Shown here: positions 21,690-34,300 of the stretch, piece after piece | How positions within the stretch are numbered: the first letter of the stretch is position 1 | How the letters are laid out: every line of letters starts with the position of its first letter | Assembly: GCA_013399895.1 (NCBI GenBank) | Contig: VXBA01002727.1 | Location: 26,784-90,783, forward strand | Reading direction: 5' to 3' | Length of the DNA stretch: 64,000 nucleotides | Source of the DNA: Serilophus lunatus | Lineage: Eukaryota > Chordata > Aves > Passeriformes > Eurylaimidae | Made by a program: the position numbers and the translations under genes | Notes under the pieces: generated by a model | What the model was told of the DNA's origin: nothing | The model's input: only the letters and a program-made list of their open reading frames with translations | Databases searched by the model: none

Positions 21690-21880
21690 GAGAGATGAAA
21701 ATTGGCTTCTCGGTGTTTAGAAGTGGCCGACCATGATCACGAGATGAATTAATTGCTGGCGAATCGCTAATGAAGCGTTATGAGTCAGCAGCAGCGCTCT
21801 GCGGCGGCAGTTTGATCTCGGGGAGACGGGGAAGGAGCTGTTTGAAATGCCATCGATGGGTTTGTTTTGAAGCTCCTCCA
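21690..21880. promoter_or_regulatory. Candidate enhancer with MAF/AP-1-type site
   Basis: Contains atgaattaattgctggcgaa, tcgctaatgaagcg and, at 21781-21790, TGAGTCAGCA, which is an AP-1 core extended to a MAF recognition half (T-MARE type), followed by CAGCAGCG. CpG-containing and repeat-free. Function is inferred from motifs only. Confidence 0.3.
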
Positions 21881-22499
21881 GTCTCCGTCATCCCGCGCTC
21901 GCGGGGACGGGGGAGGGATGCAGATGAGGCTCCCGGAGCACCCCCGGCCCTTTGGTCCCCAAATTCCGGCTCCATGAGATGCTCGGGATGGTGCTGCCAG
22001 CGACCCCAAGAGCAGGGATGTAGCACCCCCAGCTCCTTTAAGGATTGATGGCAGTGCCATAAAACAGGCAGAGAAAGCCCAGCCCCGCTCTTGTGTGACC
22101 GTGCACGCTCCTGAGCGTCAGTCCCAGGCTGAATATTCCAAAAACTACCCGGTCAAACCCTCCCCATCAGAGACACGGGCTGGCAGCGCTGCCCCTCAGC
22201 CTCACCCACGGCCCGGGAGACAAAATAAAACATTAAAAAACCCAACAAGAGGCAGTGAAAAGGGAGGGAGGCTCTTTTCAGCTATATAATAGCTTGTTTC
22301 TGACAAGGAGCCTCTGTTCTCTAGCAGTGGAAAGCTTTTAAGAGCCCCAAGAAGGACAGGCAATTACAGAAAGGTTCGTGCGCTTGATGGGGTGTTACAA
22401 ATCACTCACCGCCGGGTTTTAGGGTCGATTGCCGGGCAAGGGAGAGGGTTTGGGGGGGATAAGCGGCGGGTTCGGACCCTTCCCCAGCCCCGGGCCCGC
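21881..22499. other. Non-coding, moderately CpG-rich
   Basis: Unique sequence with scattered CpGs; no exon recognised. Includes 'ttttcagctatataatagc' near 22276. Confidence 0.3.
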
Positions 22500-22632
22500 T
22501 GTGGCCCCGCTGCTAATGGTGCATTAACTGCGGAGATGGAGCGCTGTGCAATTAGTGACATTAACGCTGCTCATCAGGTGCTCCCGCCTCGGCTGGAGGG
22601 GAAGTGGATGCTCATCAACAAAAATCGCTGAG
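22500..22632. promoter_or_regulatory. Candidate enhancer with clustered ATTA cores
   Basis: In about 130 bases: gctaatggtgcattaactgc, gtgcaattagtgacattaac and an E-box CAGGTG near 22577. No repeat seen. Possible homeodomain-bound element. Confidence 0.25.
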
Positions 22633-23040
22633 AGCCCTAAAGGGCAAACCTGGGAGGGAGGGGAAGTGCGCCAATGGATTTGGGGCTGGCTCCAAGGGCG
22701 AAGGGCGGCCGGTCCCGTGTCTTGCCCGAGGGAAGCACTGCGGGCACGGTGCCCTCCCCAGGACGGAGGGATGGGCGCGGGGTTTATGGTCCAAAACACT
22801 TCCCGGAGTGCAGAAGCGGCTCCTGTGGTCCCTGGGCCTGCAAAAATTCTCTGTCGCCTGGGAATGGCCGCTGCAAGTGAAGCAAATCCGGCAGCATCTC
22901 TGTGTGGCATCAGCTGGAGGGTGAATTTAAATTGGGACATTAAACCCCTTGTTTTGTTTTCGTTCAAAAGTGGGAGCAGCTGCCTGGATTTTCAATTTTA
23001 GGGATTTAAAAGTTTTTTTCAGAGATTTTGATCTCCTGGG
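22633..23040. other. Non-coding, no gene seen
   Basis: GC-rich unique sequence leading into a CR1 copy. Confidence 0.3.
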
Positions 23041-23240
23041 AAGAGATTCTTCCCTGGGAGGGTGGGCAGGCCCTGGCACAGGGTGCCCAGAGAAGCTGTG
23101 GCTGCCCCATCCCTGGGAGTGTCCAAGGCCAGGTTGGAGCAGCCTGGAACAGTGGGAGGTGTCCCTGCCCATGGCAGGGGGGTGGAAATGGGGGGTTTTA
23201 AAGTAATTTCCAACTCCAACCGTTCTAGGAGTCTCTGATT
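23041..23240 (+). mobile_element. CR1 LINE 3'-end fragment
   Basis: Begins 'aagagattcttccctgggag', has the complete middle blocks and ends in a decayed tail 'ccgttctaggagtctctgat'. Confidence 0.92.
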
Positions 23241-23389
23241 AAATTAGTTCAACTTTACTGATAATGAAACCTATGGGCTGATGACGCAGCTCTGCAGAGG
23301 GGATGGAGGGGGAGAGGACCCCGTGTCCCTGAAAAGGTTATTTTTGGCTCATCTTAATATGCTTGAAAGCCACGGTAATGCTGCAAAAA

Positions 23390-23535
23390 GCCTCAGCCAT
23401 AGGATAACTTAATTAAACTTTACTTAAGAGAGTTAAATATTCATTATTTGGCTTCAATTACTGGTTTTGCTGAATGCCCCCCTCACTTCTGTTTTCACTG
23501 GGGCTAATTAGTCTAATGGCTGCTGCTACTTATGA
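23390..23535. promoter_or_regulatory. AT-rich candidate conserved element
   Basis: Contains aacttaattaaactttactt, agttaaatattcattatttg, ggcttcaattactgg and ggctaattagtctaatggc. Dense TAAT cores in repeat-free sequence. Confidence 0.28.
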
Positions 23536-23686
23536 TCTGTTTCTGGCTGGGGAGGGGGGATAAAAAGGAGCAATACAGAATTTCTTGGCATCACCCAGGG
23601 CTCATCTGCCGAGGGATGGTGTGGATTTACGGTGGGAATTTATGGTGTTTTGGCTCCTGGAATGGAGCATTCCAGTCTCTCACAGC

Positions 23687-23925
23687 AACCTGTGCCAGGG
23701 CCTCACCACCCTCCCAGGGAGGAATTCCTTCCCAATATCCCATCTAACCCTGCCCTCTGGCAGTGGGAAGCCATTCCACCTCATCATGGCACTCCAGGCC
23801 CTTGTCCAATGTCCCTCTCCAGCTTTCCTGCAGGCTCCCTTCAGGTCCTGGAAGACCACAATTAGGTCACTCCAAAGCCTTCTCTTCCCCAGGCCAAAGA
23901 CTCTCAGTTCCCTGAGCCTTTTAGG
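23687..23925 (-). mobile_element. CR1 LINE fragment lacking its 3' terminus
   Basis: Inverted CR1 from 'cctgtgccagggcctcacca' through 'ccaatatcccatctaaccct' to 'ttctcttccccaggccaaag'. Unlike the others it lacks the CR1 3' end, so it was cut by deletion or rearrangement and not only by 5' truncation. Confidence 0.9.
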
Positions 23926-26900
23926 GGTGTTCCTGGCTGGTTGAGATAGTCTGGGGATGAGTTTCAGCCTCGCTGCTGAGGTTCCCCGTTCAGTACTGGC
24001 TGGAGCTGGCCTTGGAAAAGTGCTTTTCCAGTGTATTTTCCTCCTGCTCCCTGTCCCCTGGCATGGGGCTCTCCCTGGGCACATCCCTCCCTGTGCAGGG
24101 TGCCAGGAACAGCCGTGGATTTACTTGGCCCTACACGTGTGTTTACAGCCCAGGAGAGATCCCCTGTCCCTGCTGGGAGAGAGTGGCTCGTTTTTCCCAG
24201 TCCCTGTTCCATGAGCAGCCTTTGCTCCAGTGCCCTTGCCCCGTTCTGCAGCCCCTCATCCCAAATCTGGGGTTGCAGAGCAGAACCAGCCCCTTCCCCA
24301 GCACCCCTGAGAGCCCTTTGAAGGGAATGGATGCAGGAATCTGTCCCGGGGCAGGAGCAGCTCCAGGATGAACTGAAGCCTTTGGAATATCTCTTTTCCA
24401 CCCCAGTGCAGGCACAGATGGGATCCCACTTGCTCTGAGGCTCCAGGTGTCTCTTAGTGCCTGTAAATCCCACATTTTTGGCTGGCAACAAGGATTTGGG
24501 CTATGCAACCATCCCAGCATGGCACGGGGAATGGGGTGTGGGGGTGTGTGGAAGTGCTGCTGGGTCTTCCCACAACTGCCTTTGGGATTTGGCCCAAAGG
24601 AATCTGTTTCCTTGGAGGATACACTGGCCAAGCATTGCCTTTGAGGCCTGGGCGGGTTGGGTGGTCCCTTTTTGTGGGTGCCTGCTCCACTTTGGGGTTT
24701 TTTAGCTGCTCCACTACAGGCAGTGACACTGAGGGTGGGGAAAACATGGAACAGCCCCGAGTTTATACAAAGGGAAGATCTGGGGGTGCCTGGAAGGAGC
24801 GTGGCACTGAAAGGCTCTATTTTGGGTGGCACCTCTGCCTGGCTTTGGGGTGTCCCAGCAGAGAGAGGCTGGCAGGAGTTAAGGGAAATTTGAACATCCA
24901 ATAATCCTTTTGCAGAGGAGGTTTCCCTGCTGGAAGTGGGTCAGAGCAGCTCTGCAGAGCTGGGAGCTGAGCATCCATTTGAATTTCCCACCGTGCCCCA
25001 TCTGCAGCTCCATCTCCTTTGAGGTGCGGCGCTGATTTATTCCAGGTTTTTAAACCTGCTGCTGCTCCGGCTGTTCCCGGAGAGCCGAGCAGGCAGCGCT
25101 GGGGGCAGGGAGGCTCAGACAACATCCCTGCCGGGGGAGGATGGAGCGGCAGCTTCCTGACACAGCCCAGAGTCCCTGGATGTCCCGGGAGAGGCTGCGG
25201 GGAAGGCAGAGCCGTCTGCTCCTGGAATCTCCCTCTTCCCTGCCCGTCCATCCCCGTGGCATCTTGGCTTCGCTCCAACCTCCCTGCTGAGCTCCCGGCT
25301 CTGAGCCACCAGCTCCCATCGGAGAAAGTTGATTTGGGTTTGTTCCCCTCCCCCCCTCCCACGCACAGGAATTCGCTGTGGTTTTTCGCATCACTGGGAA
25401 ATGTTGCTGTTTCAATGTGTTTTCACTCGAATCTTAATTCTGGAAAAAGAACCTTTCAATACCGAGTTGCCTTAATTTATTTTCTCTGGCTCCGTGTTCC
25501 TTTCAATCAAGTGCTTTCACTTGTCCAGGATGGGGTTGTGTGTCAGAATTCCCTGTGAGCCCCTGATATTTCTCCTGGAGCCCTTCAAAGCGGGGGAAAG
25601 TCTGACCAAACCTTCCTGCTGCTGTGGATGAGATTATTTTGTGCTCAAACCCACCCGGCCAATCTGCTGTGCTGAGGAAGCCAACACCATCCCCTTTCAA
25701 TCCACGTGCAAGCTGTTTTTCAGGGAATTTCTTGCGTCACCAGCATCTCAGCAGGTCTCCATCCTCCTCCTGCAGTTTGTCCTGCTGGGGGAGGTGCTGG
25801 ACACGGTCCCCACTGCCCGGATCCTGTCACCTCCCTGCTGCTTCCCAGGAGCAGGAACCTCAGTGCCAGTCAAAATGACAATTACTCCTTGCATCACCCA
25901 CCTTCCCCAGGCTGCCAAGGCCCGGGAAAACTTTTGCTGTGGAATAAACTGGAATCTGTGAAGGTCAGGATGGCTGTCAGGAAATCAATAGTGTGATTAT
26001 GCCCATAAATGAGCTGGAGAAGCAGGAGAGGTCAAAGGCAAACGGGGAGCAATGGCAGCTTGTGGGGCCAAGTGAAAATAACTCATTTAATGTGTAGTAG
26101 AACAAGTTCCAGGAAAAGAATCTAATCCATATGGCAGCTCCCAGCCAAGGCTGGATGCTGGGGATGGGAAAGAGTCCTTCTGGAGCTGGGGGAGCACGTC
26201 AAGTCTGGCTGAAACATGTTAATTTTCTGTTTACCCTGATTATTTCCATGCGTTGGAGATTATTTTTCCCATGAAGAGAAGGTGGATGCTCAGCTTTTCC
26301 GTTTTCCAGGGAGGATCAGACCTTCATCACCTCAGTGAGCTCTTCACCTTCCTCACCCCAGTGGGGAGAGGGGCACCAGCTGCAGCCCCTGCTACAAACA
26401 CAGGCACGGGAAGGGCTCAGCTCTCCTGTGCATGGATAATAAACTCCTCCTGGGCTGTGGAATTCCCGGTCTGGAAAGGAATTGGAGGAGCAGGGTGGTT
26501 TTTTGGCTCCGAGCCCCAGTAACTTGTAAGCAAGGTGCAAATTTCCAGTGTGGCTGCACCCCCCTCCCGGCAGCCCCGGGATTCAGTGACAGATTCATCC
26601 AAATTAGGCAGCTCAGCATCTCCCCGAGTATTCCAGGATCCTGCAGAGCCCTTCCCAGGCCCCCCACGTGGGAGCAGTTTGTAGGAACAGGCAGAGCCTC
26701 GTGCACGTCGCTCCCCTCCTGCTTTTCCTCACTGTCCCTGACCCTGTGGGGAGCTGGGCAGAGGGGTTGGGATTCCTCACACCCCCACCCTCGGAGCAGG
26801 AGCTGAGGGGGAGTCTCAGGGGTTGGAGGGGTCTGTCAGCCCCGTGTGCCCCAAAATCTGGGTCTGGCTTTTGGCTTCATTATTGATGTGGATGTTCATT

Positions 26901-27417
26901 CCTCCAGACCCCCCCCCAGGATCCCCCAGTGTTGCATCCCACGGGCTCCCAGTGGGATCCCACGGACATCTCCGTGGTCCTCATATGTTGAACCAAGTAT
27001 TTAACTGTGTCAGGGGCTGGATGGTGGAGTCTGGAGTGACCAGGCACTGAGGGGAGGTGGCAGGGATGGGGGGCCCAGCACAGCCCCCTCCGAGCCTTTC
27101 CACCCCTTTGCTAAAAATCTGGATCTGCTGATCCTGGCTGCTCCATGCTGGTGGTTCTCATTATTCCTTTGGCTTATTAAATAATTATCACTTGTGTTGC
27201 ACTTCCTAATCATTTGCTAATCCTTGGATATGTTTGCTGGCAGTTGGGGGAGTGGGAACACAGAGGGCATGTTTCCTTCCCAGCCCTGAGGAACAGGGTG
27301 TGAGTGCACATGGGAATGGGAAGAAACTTCGCTGGAAAAAAAATAAAGGAAGACGAGAAAATTAGTAAGAAGGGTCTGATTTAAAGATGACAGTGCTGGG
27401 GATGTGCTTGGCTACAA
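23926..27417. other. Non-coding, no gene seen
   Basis: Mostly unique GC-rich sequence. AT-richer patches at 25420-25500 and 26050-26130. No exon with convincing splice sites. Confidence 0.35.
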
Positions 27418-27540
27418 GTTGTGGCTTCCCCATCCCTGGAAGTGTCCAAGGCCAGGTTGGAACAACCTGGGATAGTGGAAGGTGTTGCTGCCCATGGCAG
27501 GGGTGGCACTGGAGGTCCCTCCCAAACCATTCCAAGATTC
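27418..27540 (+). mobile_element. CR1 LINE 3'-end fragment
   Basis: Starts 'gttgtggcttccccatccct' and ends 'aaaccattccaagattcaag'. A 20-base deletion removes the 'gatgatctttaa' region. Confidence 0.88.
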
Positions 27541-29280
27541 AAGCTTAGAGAATGGATTTCCTCCAGTGCTTTCAGCCCTGGTGCTGAGATGGGGCAGCAG
27601 CCAGCTGGTCCCTGAATGCCATGGATGGACAATCAGTGGAGTGTCACTCCTGGAAATCACCCTCTCCGAGGCAATTTTCTCCACCAAAGGTCCCTGTTAA
27701 TGGGGCCGGCTGTCGGTGACCTTTCCAAGGGAGAAAAATGATGCAGGACTCAAAAGCTATTACAACTTCTACCCTTCCCCTCCGCCCTCCTCCCCCTCTT
27801 GGCTCCTCTCCCATCCACTGCCAGGTCGGTTGGAGCAGAAACTCTGGGATGTGTGCACGCACAAACCCCAGGGGTGTCCCGGCATCACCGTGCTCGTCTC
27901 CTTATCCGGCTGCTGACGTCCCAGCTGGAGCTGTTTGTCTCCTCTCTCTCTCCCAAACCATTCCCTTCCTCCCAGCCTGCGGAGGAAGCAGCTCTAAATT
28001 GCTGACTCCTCCGACATGAATATTGTTCAATTATTCACAGATGTGTTTTGACCCGAGTCTGACAAAAGCCTCTGCTTCAGCATCTTCCTGCCTGCTCTCC
28101 AAAGCATCCCTGCCAGTGTAGGATCCCTCCCTGCTCTCCAGGCTTCCAGCAGCTCTGCTCTCACTGCTTTCGGCCATTCCATCACCACCCCCCCACCCCC
28201 CTTATGATCTAATTAGTGCAGGAGAAGCTGATTTATCCCACAGTTCCAGAAAGCCCAGGGAATTTGGTGATTGTGTCTGGTCCCACCTGGAGCTCTCCAA
28301 ATCCATCTCGCTTGCAGAGATGCTGCTGGAGCAGGGAGGGAGAGCCTGATCCCTGGAATATCAGTGTGAGCATCCTTGAGCCCAGCTCTGGCATCTCTCT
28401 GCATAGATTTGAGCCTCCTTTTTGCCATCTCCACCTGTGGCCCCAAATTCCACCCCTTCCCAGCAGAGATGTCTGAGTTTGGGTTAGTTTTTTGGGATCT
28501 GGCTCTGCTGAAAATCCCCCTGAAACACCAGGAAAACCAGGCTGTAGTCTGTGGAAAGTCCTTTGAGCATCCCAGGTAGGTGCTCAGGTGCTGCTTTAAC
28601 TACTCTGGCTCCAAATTTCCATCTCCACCTTATAATTTGGTGGATCTCAAGGGATCTCCTGGTGTAGGATCCCCACAGATATTTGGGGGCAGCTGCACCC
28701 CCAAAACATTGGGGGCTTTAATTGAACGCCATCACCATGGAATGAGGGATGTGGGAGCAGAGAGGGCAAGGAAGAAATCTCCAGATCTTCTCCTTTTAGT
28801 CAATACTGAACTTTTTGCCCGTGTGGGCTGAGGAATTGCTGAGCTCCTGCTGGGAAGCCCCTCCTTGGTGGGCAGCAGGGACCAGCTGCATCCCTGGGGC
28901 TCATTCCGGTTGTTCCGAGGCCACAGGAGTGTTTTTCCCAAAACTGGTGTGTGGTCCGGGGTGATGGATCCTGTTTCTCGGACTGACCTGCTTTCCCTGT
29001 GTGATTTGGCTGTTTCCTCCCCTTTTCCATGACCTGGCTCTCAGCAGGGCCACGTGCCTTGCACGGGAAATCCCGAGGGATCTTCAGGCATTGAGCAACT
29101 TCCCAGGGCGAAGGGTGGAGGGTTGTCCCTCCCCTGGGGATGTTTGTCCCGTGACAACACCCAGAAGGGCCAAGTCCAACTTTAGGAACATTCAGAGTGA
29201 GGTGCAAGAGGAAAATAAAGAGTTTGTGGCATGTAGGAAGCCTTTGGCACCACAGAGGTGCTGAGCCATCCCCCTGCCCT
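27541..29280. other. Non-coding, no gene seen
   Basis: Unique sequence. AT-rich patch at 28015-28050 (catgaatattgttcaattat). No gene recognised. Confidence 0.35.
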
Positions 29281-29540
29281 CCTCCCAGGACCGATTATCC
29301 CCCCTCCCAGCACAGTTATCCCCCCTCCCAGCACAGTTATCCCTTCTCCCATCATGGTTAGCCCCCCTCCCAGCACAGTTATCCCCCTCCCAACACAGTT
29401 ATCCCTTCTCCCATCATAGTTATCCCACTCCCAGCACAGTTATCCCCCCCCTCCCAGAACAGTTATCCCTCCTCCCAGCACAGTTATCCCTCCTCCCAGC
29501 ACAGTTATCCCTTCTCCCATCATAGTTATCCCTCCTCCCA
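29281..29540. repeat. About 20-bp minisatellite (CTCCCAGCACAGTTATCCC), about 12 copies
   Basis: Units vary between 'cccagcacagttatcc' and 'cccatcatagttatcc', and unit length shifts by one or two bases through C-run changes. The minus strand gives glycine-rich frames (GGGITVLGGGITVLG), an artefact of the array. Confidence 0.93.
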
Positions 29541-31439
29541 GGGTCAGTCCCCCTCCAGACTGGAACACACGATGCCAAAAGCCATATCCACCTCCCCAGC
29601 TGTTTCCTTGGCTGCCCTTTTCCCACTGATGCTCCACACACTGTGTCCCCTCCAGCAGCGCTTTCCTGATGGATTATCATCCCTTATCCTTGTCTCACTT
29701 GTCCAGGGTTTTGTGCTGGGAGCTGTAAATGGCTCAGGTTAACCTTGAGCCCTGGCAGATCCTTCCTTGCTGCCCTTGTGATAAGCCCTGGAAGGATCCT
29801 ATCTTTAATTAAACTCCTGGATTCTCTCCCGTTCCCCGTGATAAATTTGCAGACTCAGCACTGTCAGCGCTTTACTTCACACTTCCAGGATTTCTGTGGG
29901 TGGGAGATGCCTTTTCCCTGCGTGGATCCCCCTTTTCCTGGCCAGGGATGAGCTGGTGTGTGGCTGCTGAGTGAGCTGCCACAGATGTGGAGGGCTTCGG
30001 AAGCTCCAAATATCCCGGTTTTTGACATTTTGGAGGCATCTCCCACACTCAGGAGGAGTCTGAGGTTTCTCAAAGACTCGTGTGGATGTTAGAGCACCCT
30101 GGATTTCTGCTTGATGCTTGGAAAGAAACGTGATTGGAAGGTTCAAAGGGCAGAGAGTCCACAGCACTAATGAAAATCCTTCTAAATCCTGGATTCTGGA
30201 CACTGGGATAAGACATATGAGCTTAGCCAATGTCCCAACACGCTGAGGATGCTCCTCCTGTTCATCCTGGGGGATTTCTGCTGATTTCCAGGCAGTGATG
30301 TGGGGATGGAGGGGATGGTGAGGCTTTTCCCGGGAGCCCTGCACTGGGATATTCATGGGAAAAGTGAGTAACTGAGCTCCAAGCAGCTGGAAAACTGGAT
30401 GCTGCCTCCTGCTACCGGCAGGGCTCCTGTGCTCAGGAATAAATAGGGAATGAGCCCCGGGGCAGAGAGAGGAGAGAGGCCAGAACTGGAGAGAAAAAGG
30501 GCTTTTTTATGAGCCATGAATGGAGGAGAGGGGGGAGAGGATGAGGGGAAAACAGCCTGGATTGGAGGGAAAAAGCTGGAAACAATGTGTTTTTCCTGCT
30601 CCTTTATCTTTACATGGAAAGATCCAGAACAAAGCCCCCCGTCAGACCCTTTGGAGCTGGGACCCCCATCAGATGGGTGTCCTGGGGGTATCCTCACAAT
30701 CCCAGCATCCCCTTCCTCACGCTAGAATTGTGGACATTCAGAGGTCTCCCATGTTGAGCCCACACCAATTCCCCTCCTGAGGAACAGGCTTAACATTTGA
30801 ACTCCTCTCCAGGCTTTAATTAAACTCCAGGTGCTCCAGCCTGGTGCTCTCCCAAGGAGCCTTAATTCCCTCTCCCCCTAAGCCTTCCCAGCCCCCCCAA
30901 AAAGTGATGAACCCACCCAAATCCCACTTGTGCACACGCAGGCAGGAATTGAGATTCCTTTAGTCCCTCAGAGCTGCTCAGCTGCCAGCCTGGCCCTGTA
31001 TTTATGGGAACATAGATTATATATATGTGTGTGGTTTCCTTATGGCTTTGGCTTCAAAGGACTTCTCCATTAGCAGGGAGCTGGTCTCCCACTCTGTTCC
31101 AGCATCCCAACCTAGGGTGAGGAGCATGGTGGGCCCTCAGGTCCCTTCTCCCAGCTCCAAAGGCTTTTATGGATGCTCTGAGATGCCCCAAATCTGGGGG
31201 TGACCTCTAAATAACCAGGAAGCACAGTGGGAGAGGTGCTGAGGAGCTGGGGAGTCAGCAGAGCCTGAATAAATGCTAATTTATGTGTATTTACAGACAA
31301 CCAGCTCAACTATTCCATAAGCCTGGATACCTGGCAGGTTCAAAGTTAACCTTCCCAAAACAGAGGAGGAATGTTAATGGAGAGAAGCTGCTGGGGCAGA
31401 AGGAAGCTCCCTCCTCTCCGTGGCTCTGAGGAGATGCTC
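29541..31439. other. Non-coding, no gene seen
   Basis: Unique sequence with purine-rich tracts around 30450-30570 and TATATATG near 31020. No gene recognised. Confidence 0.35.
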
Positions 31440-31660
31440 ACGGTAGTACCTTGGATATTGTAAGAGATTCTTATTTAAAACTCTCCCTTTTTACTAATAA
31501 AGGGAATATTTTTGCTTTTGCAGTGTTTTTCAATGAGTCAGGGAGGGGTTTTTTTCCCCCTCCAAATATTGTAATTGATTTATTCTGTAATGCAATATTG
31601 TCTAACATCCACAGACTCATTTGACTAAATTATTCATCAGCAAATTTTTAAATAATGCAG
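31440..31660. promoter_or_regulatory. AT-rich candidate conserved element
   Basis: Includes tttactaataaagggaatat, attgtaattgatttattctg, tgcaatattgtctaacatcc and ttgactaaattattcatcag. Repeat-free and AT-rich over about 220 bases. Confidence 0.28.
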
Positions 31661-31826
31661 CGACTTTACTTTTTCTACTCTGATTTCTTGCTCCTTAAAG
31701 TCGGGGCTGGAAACAAATATTCCCTGGTGGGGTCTCTGTTGTACCTTGCTCCGAGTGGAGCTGGTGGGAACTAATGACTGGAAGGGTGAAGAGTAATTAA
31801 AGTCATTATCAGAGCCTGGGCTTACT

Positions 31827-31875
31827 CTCTGCTCCAATATCTGTTGGAGGGAGTGGAGGAGCTCCTGTTTATCTG
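31827..31875 (-). other. Weak candidate micro-exon on the minus strand
   Basis: Minus-strand frame DKQELLHSLQQILEQR lies between CACCAG and a GAGA|GTAAGC donor. The peptide is amphipathic and leucine-rich and the donor is fair, but the acceptor is only moderate and the frame also stays open past the donor. Probably chance; recorded because it is unlike the proline-rich chance frames. Confidence 0.15.
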
Positions 31876-32382
31876 GTGGATGCTGGATCAGGATATGGAG
31901 CACAGGGGGAAGTGGAGGAATCTCCAGGAAGGCTCTGGATGGGGCAGAGATGATTCACAGAACAAAGAAAATGAATTGCTGAGTCCTTACCAGTTGTCAT
32001 TGTCACCAGTCACCTTCAATCATCCCGTGAGGAGCAGTGGGAAAAGGTGGATTTCCAGGCAGAACAAAGCCTGGTTTCCTCCATCACCATCACATTCCCA
32101 TCGTGTTGGAGTTCCCAGTGCAGTAATGAGCCTTTTGCCTCTGGATCAGGGAGCCAGAGCTGATTTGCTTTCCTTTGAAATTGCATCCCAGGCAAATATT
32201 CCCCATCCTGCCCCAATACACGAGTAGAAAGGAGTGAGATTTGCTGGAGAATTTGTGCAGTTGAAGAAGGGAGTGGAGCCCTGCTCGGGCTCTGGGATGA
32301 GACCTTGGCTCCTTCATTTCCCAAACAGGGGCTGAGGAGAACATGGGCAGGGAAAAGCTCCTTCTGCCAGGAGCCAGGGGGG

Positions 32383-32480
32383 CAGGCAGGGATGTGGGAT
32401 ACAGGCAGGGATGTGGATACAGGCAGGGATGTGGGATACAGGCAGGGATGTGATGCAGGCAGGGATGTGGATACAGGCAG
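32383..32480. repeat. 17-19-bp minisatellite (GCAGGGATGTGGGATACAG), about 5 copies
   Basis: Short array whose units differ by single-base length changes (gatgtgggatacag, gatgtggatacag, gatgtgatgcag). Confidence 0.9.
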
Positions 32481-34164
32481 AGCTGCTGCCTCATCAGCAT
32501 TCCTCTGTGCCTCTCCCTGTTTCCAAGTCCCAGGATATGATGCTGATGGAAGACAGTTAATTCAATTTTGACAGAGAAATTGATTAATGGACTGGATTAA
32601 AATAAATCCCTGGTGTCCCAATGCCTTGGCAAAGAATTCCAACACCCCTTATCTCCCTTCCTACTCTGGAGAAAGCAGAGAGGAAAGGGGTAAAGGCAAA
32701 GGGCAGCTGGAGATGCAGGAGCAGAGGAATGGGAAGAACTTCCCCCTGTAACTCGTCCAGCTGCTTTAAATAACATCCTCCCCAAGGGAGTTTGGGCACA
32801 GGTTGTCCCCTCCCAAGTTCTGTGCTGCATTTTGGGGAGGAGAGCTCGGTTTGGGAATGGGGAATGCCAGCAGAGCCAGGGCTGGGGTGGGGCAGGGATG
32901 TGGGGATCCTCCTCCTGCCCTATTTTCCCTTCCCAGGAGCCAGAGAGGAGAACCAGGATGCCCCTGGAGCTGGGCTGACCCGGTTTGGTTCCCCAGGAAC
33001 CCCCCGGGGCTCATCCTTGGAATCAGTGCCATGGTGTGGGATGTGAGTCAGGGCTGAAAATCATTTGCTGAGGTGCTGGAGACCCCGAGCTGGGGTTTAT
33101 TGTGCTATGGATGGCAAACACAGGCGTGTGAGTGTGTCCCTGAGGGCTCAGGGGCCGTGTTTTCCATTGCTCCAAAGTCATTTATACCTGGAAAAGGGAA
33201 TACAAAGTGCTCCAATTCCAATTCTTCTGGAATGTGGCATCCACTTGGCTCCACTGCTGCCCAGGGAAATGGAGGTGTGAGGATGAGGATGGGGAGTAAC
33301 AGCCTCTGCCCACCCCACACTCATCCTCCTTTTCTCCAGGCAGCTTTCCCTGAGTGGTTTTTATCCCTCATGGAAAGTTTTCAAGAGTCACTTGGCATTT
33401 TCTCCCCTTTTTCCTGGATTCCAGCTGCGTTGTTCATGTCTGTTAAATGCACTTTGTCTTCAAAGTGGTGCAAAAGCCCAAGTTTAAGGTCAAAGAAATA
33501 AATGTGGAGCTGAAAGCCCTGAAAAGTGGAGCAGAAATGTTGATACAAGGGGGGAAAACCCAGTTTCTTGTTCTTCCTGCTCTAGAGGAGGACTGGGAAT
33601 CACTGGATGTCTGGTGGAAAACTGGAGCATCACTGGCAACCCCCTGGGGTGGCAGATCCTGAGTGGTGACAGCACTGACTCCAGCACAGGGGGCATTTGG
33701 GGAATTAAAAAGCCAAACTTCAGGAGATTTGGGTTAATTTTGTTGCATTTTCCACCTCTCCATGGTTCTGATGTGGGACAGAGCCTGTGCCCTTTCCCTC
33801 CTCCAGCCCTGGCAAGAGGGGCTGGAACACCCACGTCCTGGCAGTGCTGGGAACTGCCCTTTCCATCAGCTTTTCCCTCCCAAATCCAACCAAAGAGCTG
33901 AAATCTGGAAACTTCCCTCTGCTGCTGATTTTATTTTTTAATAAGCACAGTCTGATCAAGGAGCTGTTGAAATGTTCTCTGGAATGTTGGATGAGTTTGT
34001 TTCCACACTGTCAAAGCCGTTGTGGCACAGAAGGAAAACTTTTATCTCGATGTCACAGTGGGAGAATCCAGGGTCCAAGGGAGGATGGAAGGGCAGAGCT
34101 GAGCTCCACACACAGCACTGTGTCATCATCCAGAGCCAAATCCACACAAGTTTCATCAAGGATC
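32481..34164. other. Non-coding, no gene seen
   Basis: Unique sequence; 33420-33530 is AT-richer. No gene recognised. Confidence 0.35.
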
Positions 34165-34300
34165 AAGAATTCTGGAATGGTTTGGGTTGGGAGGGACCTT
34201 AAAGTCCATCCAGTGCCACCCCCTGCCATAGACAGGGACACCTCCCACTGTCCCAGGTGGCTCCAACCTGGCCTTGGACACTTCCAGGGATGAGACATCC
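34165..34300 (-). mobile_element. CR1 LINE 3'-end fragment
   Basis: Opens 'aagaattctggaatggtttg', has 'gggagggaccttaaagtcca' and ends at 'cttccagggatgagacatcc'. Confidence 0.92.

Noticed and set aside
29182..29680. Glycine-rich minus-strand frames (GGGITVLG repeats)
   Set aside because: Translation of a roughly 20-bp minisatellite.
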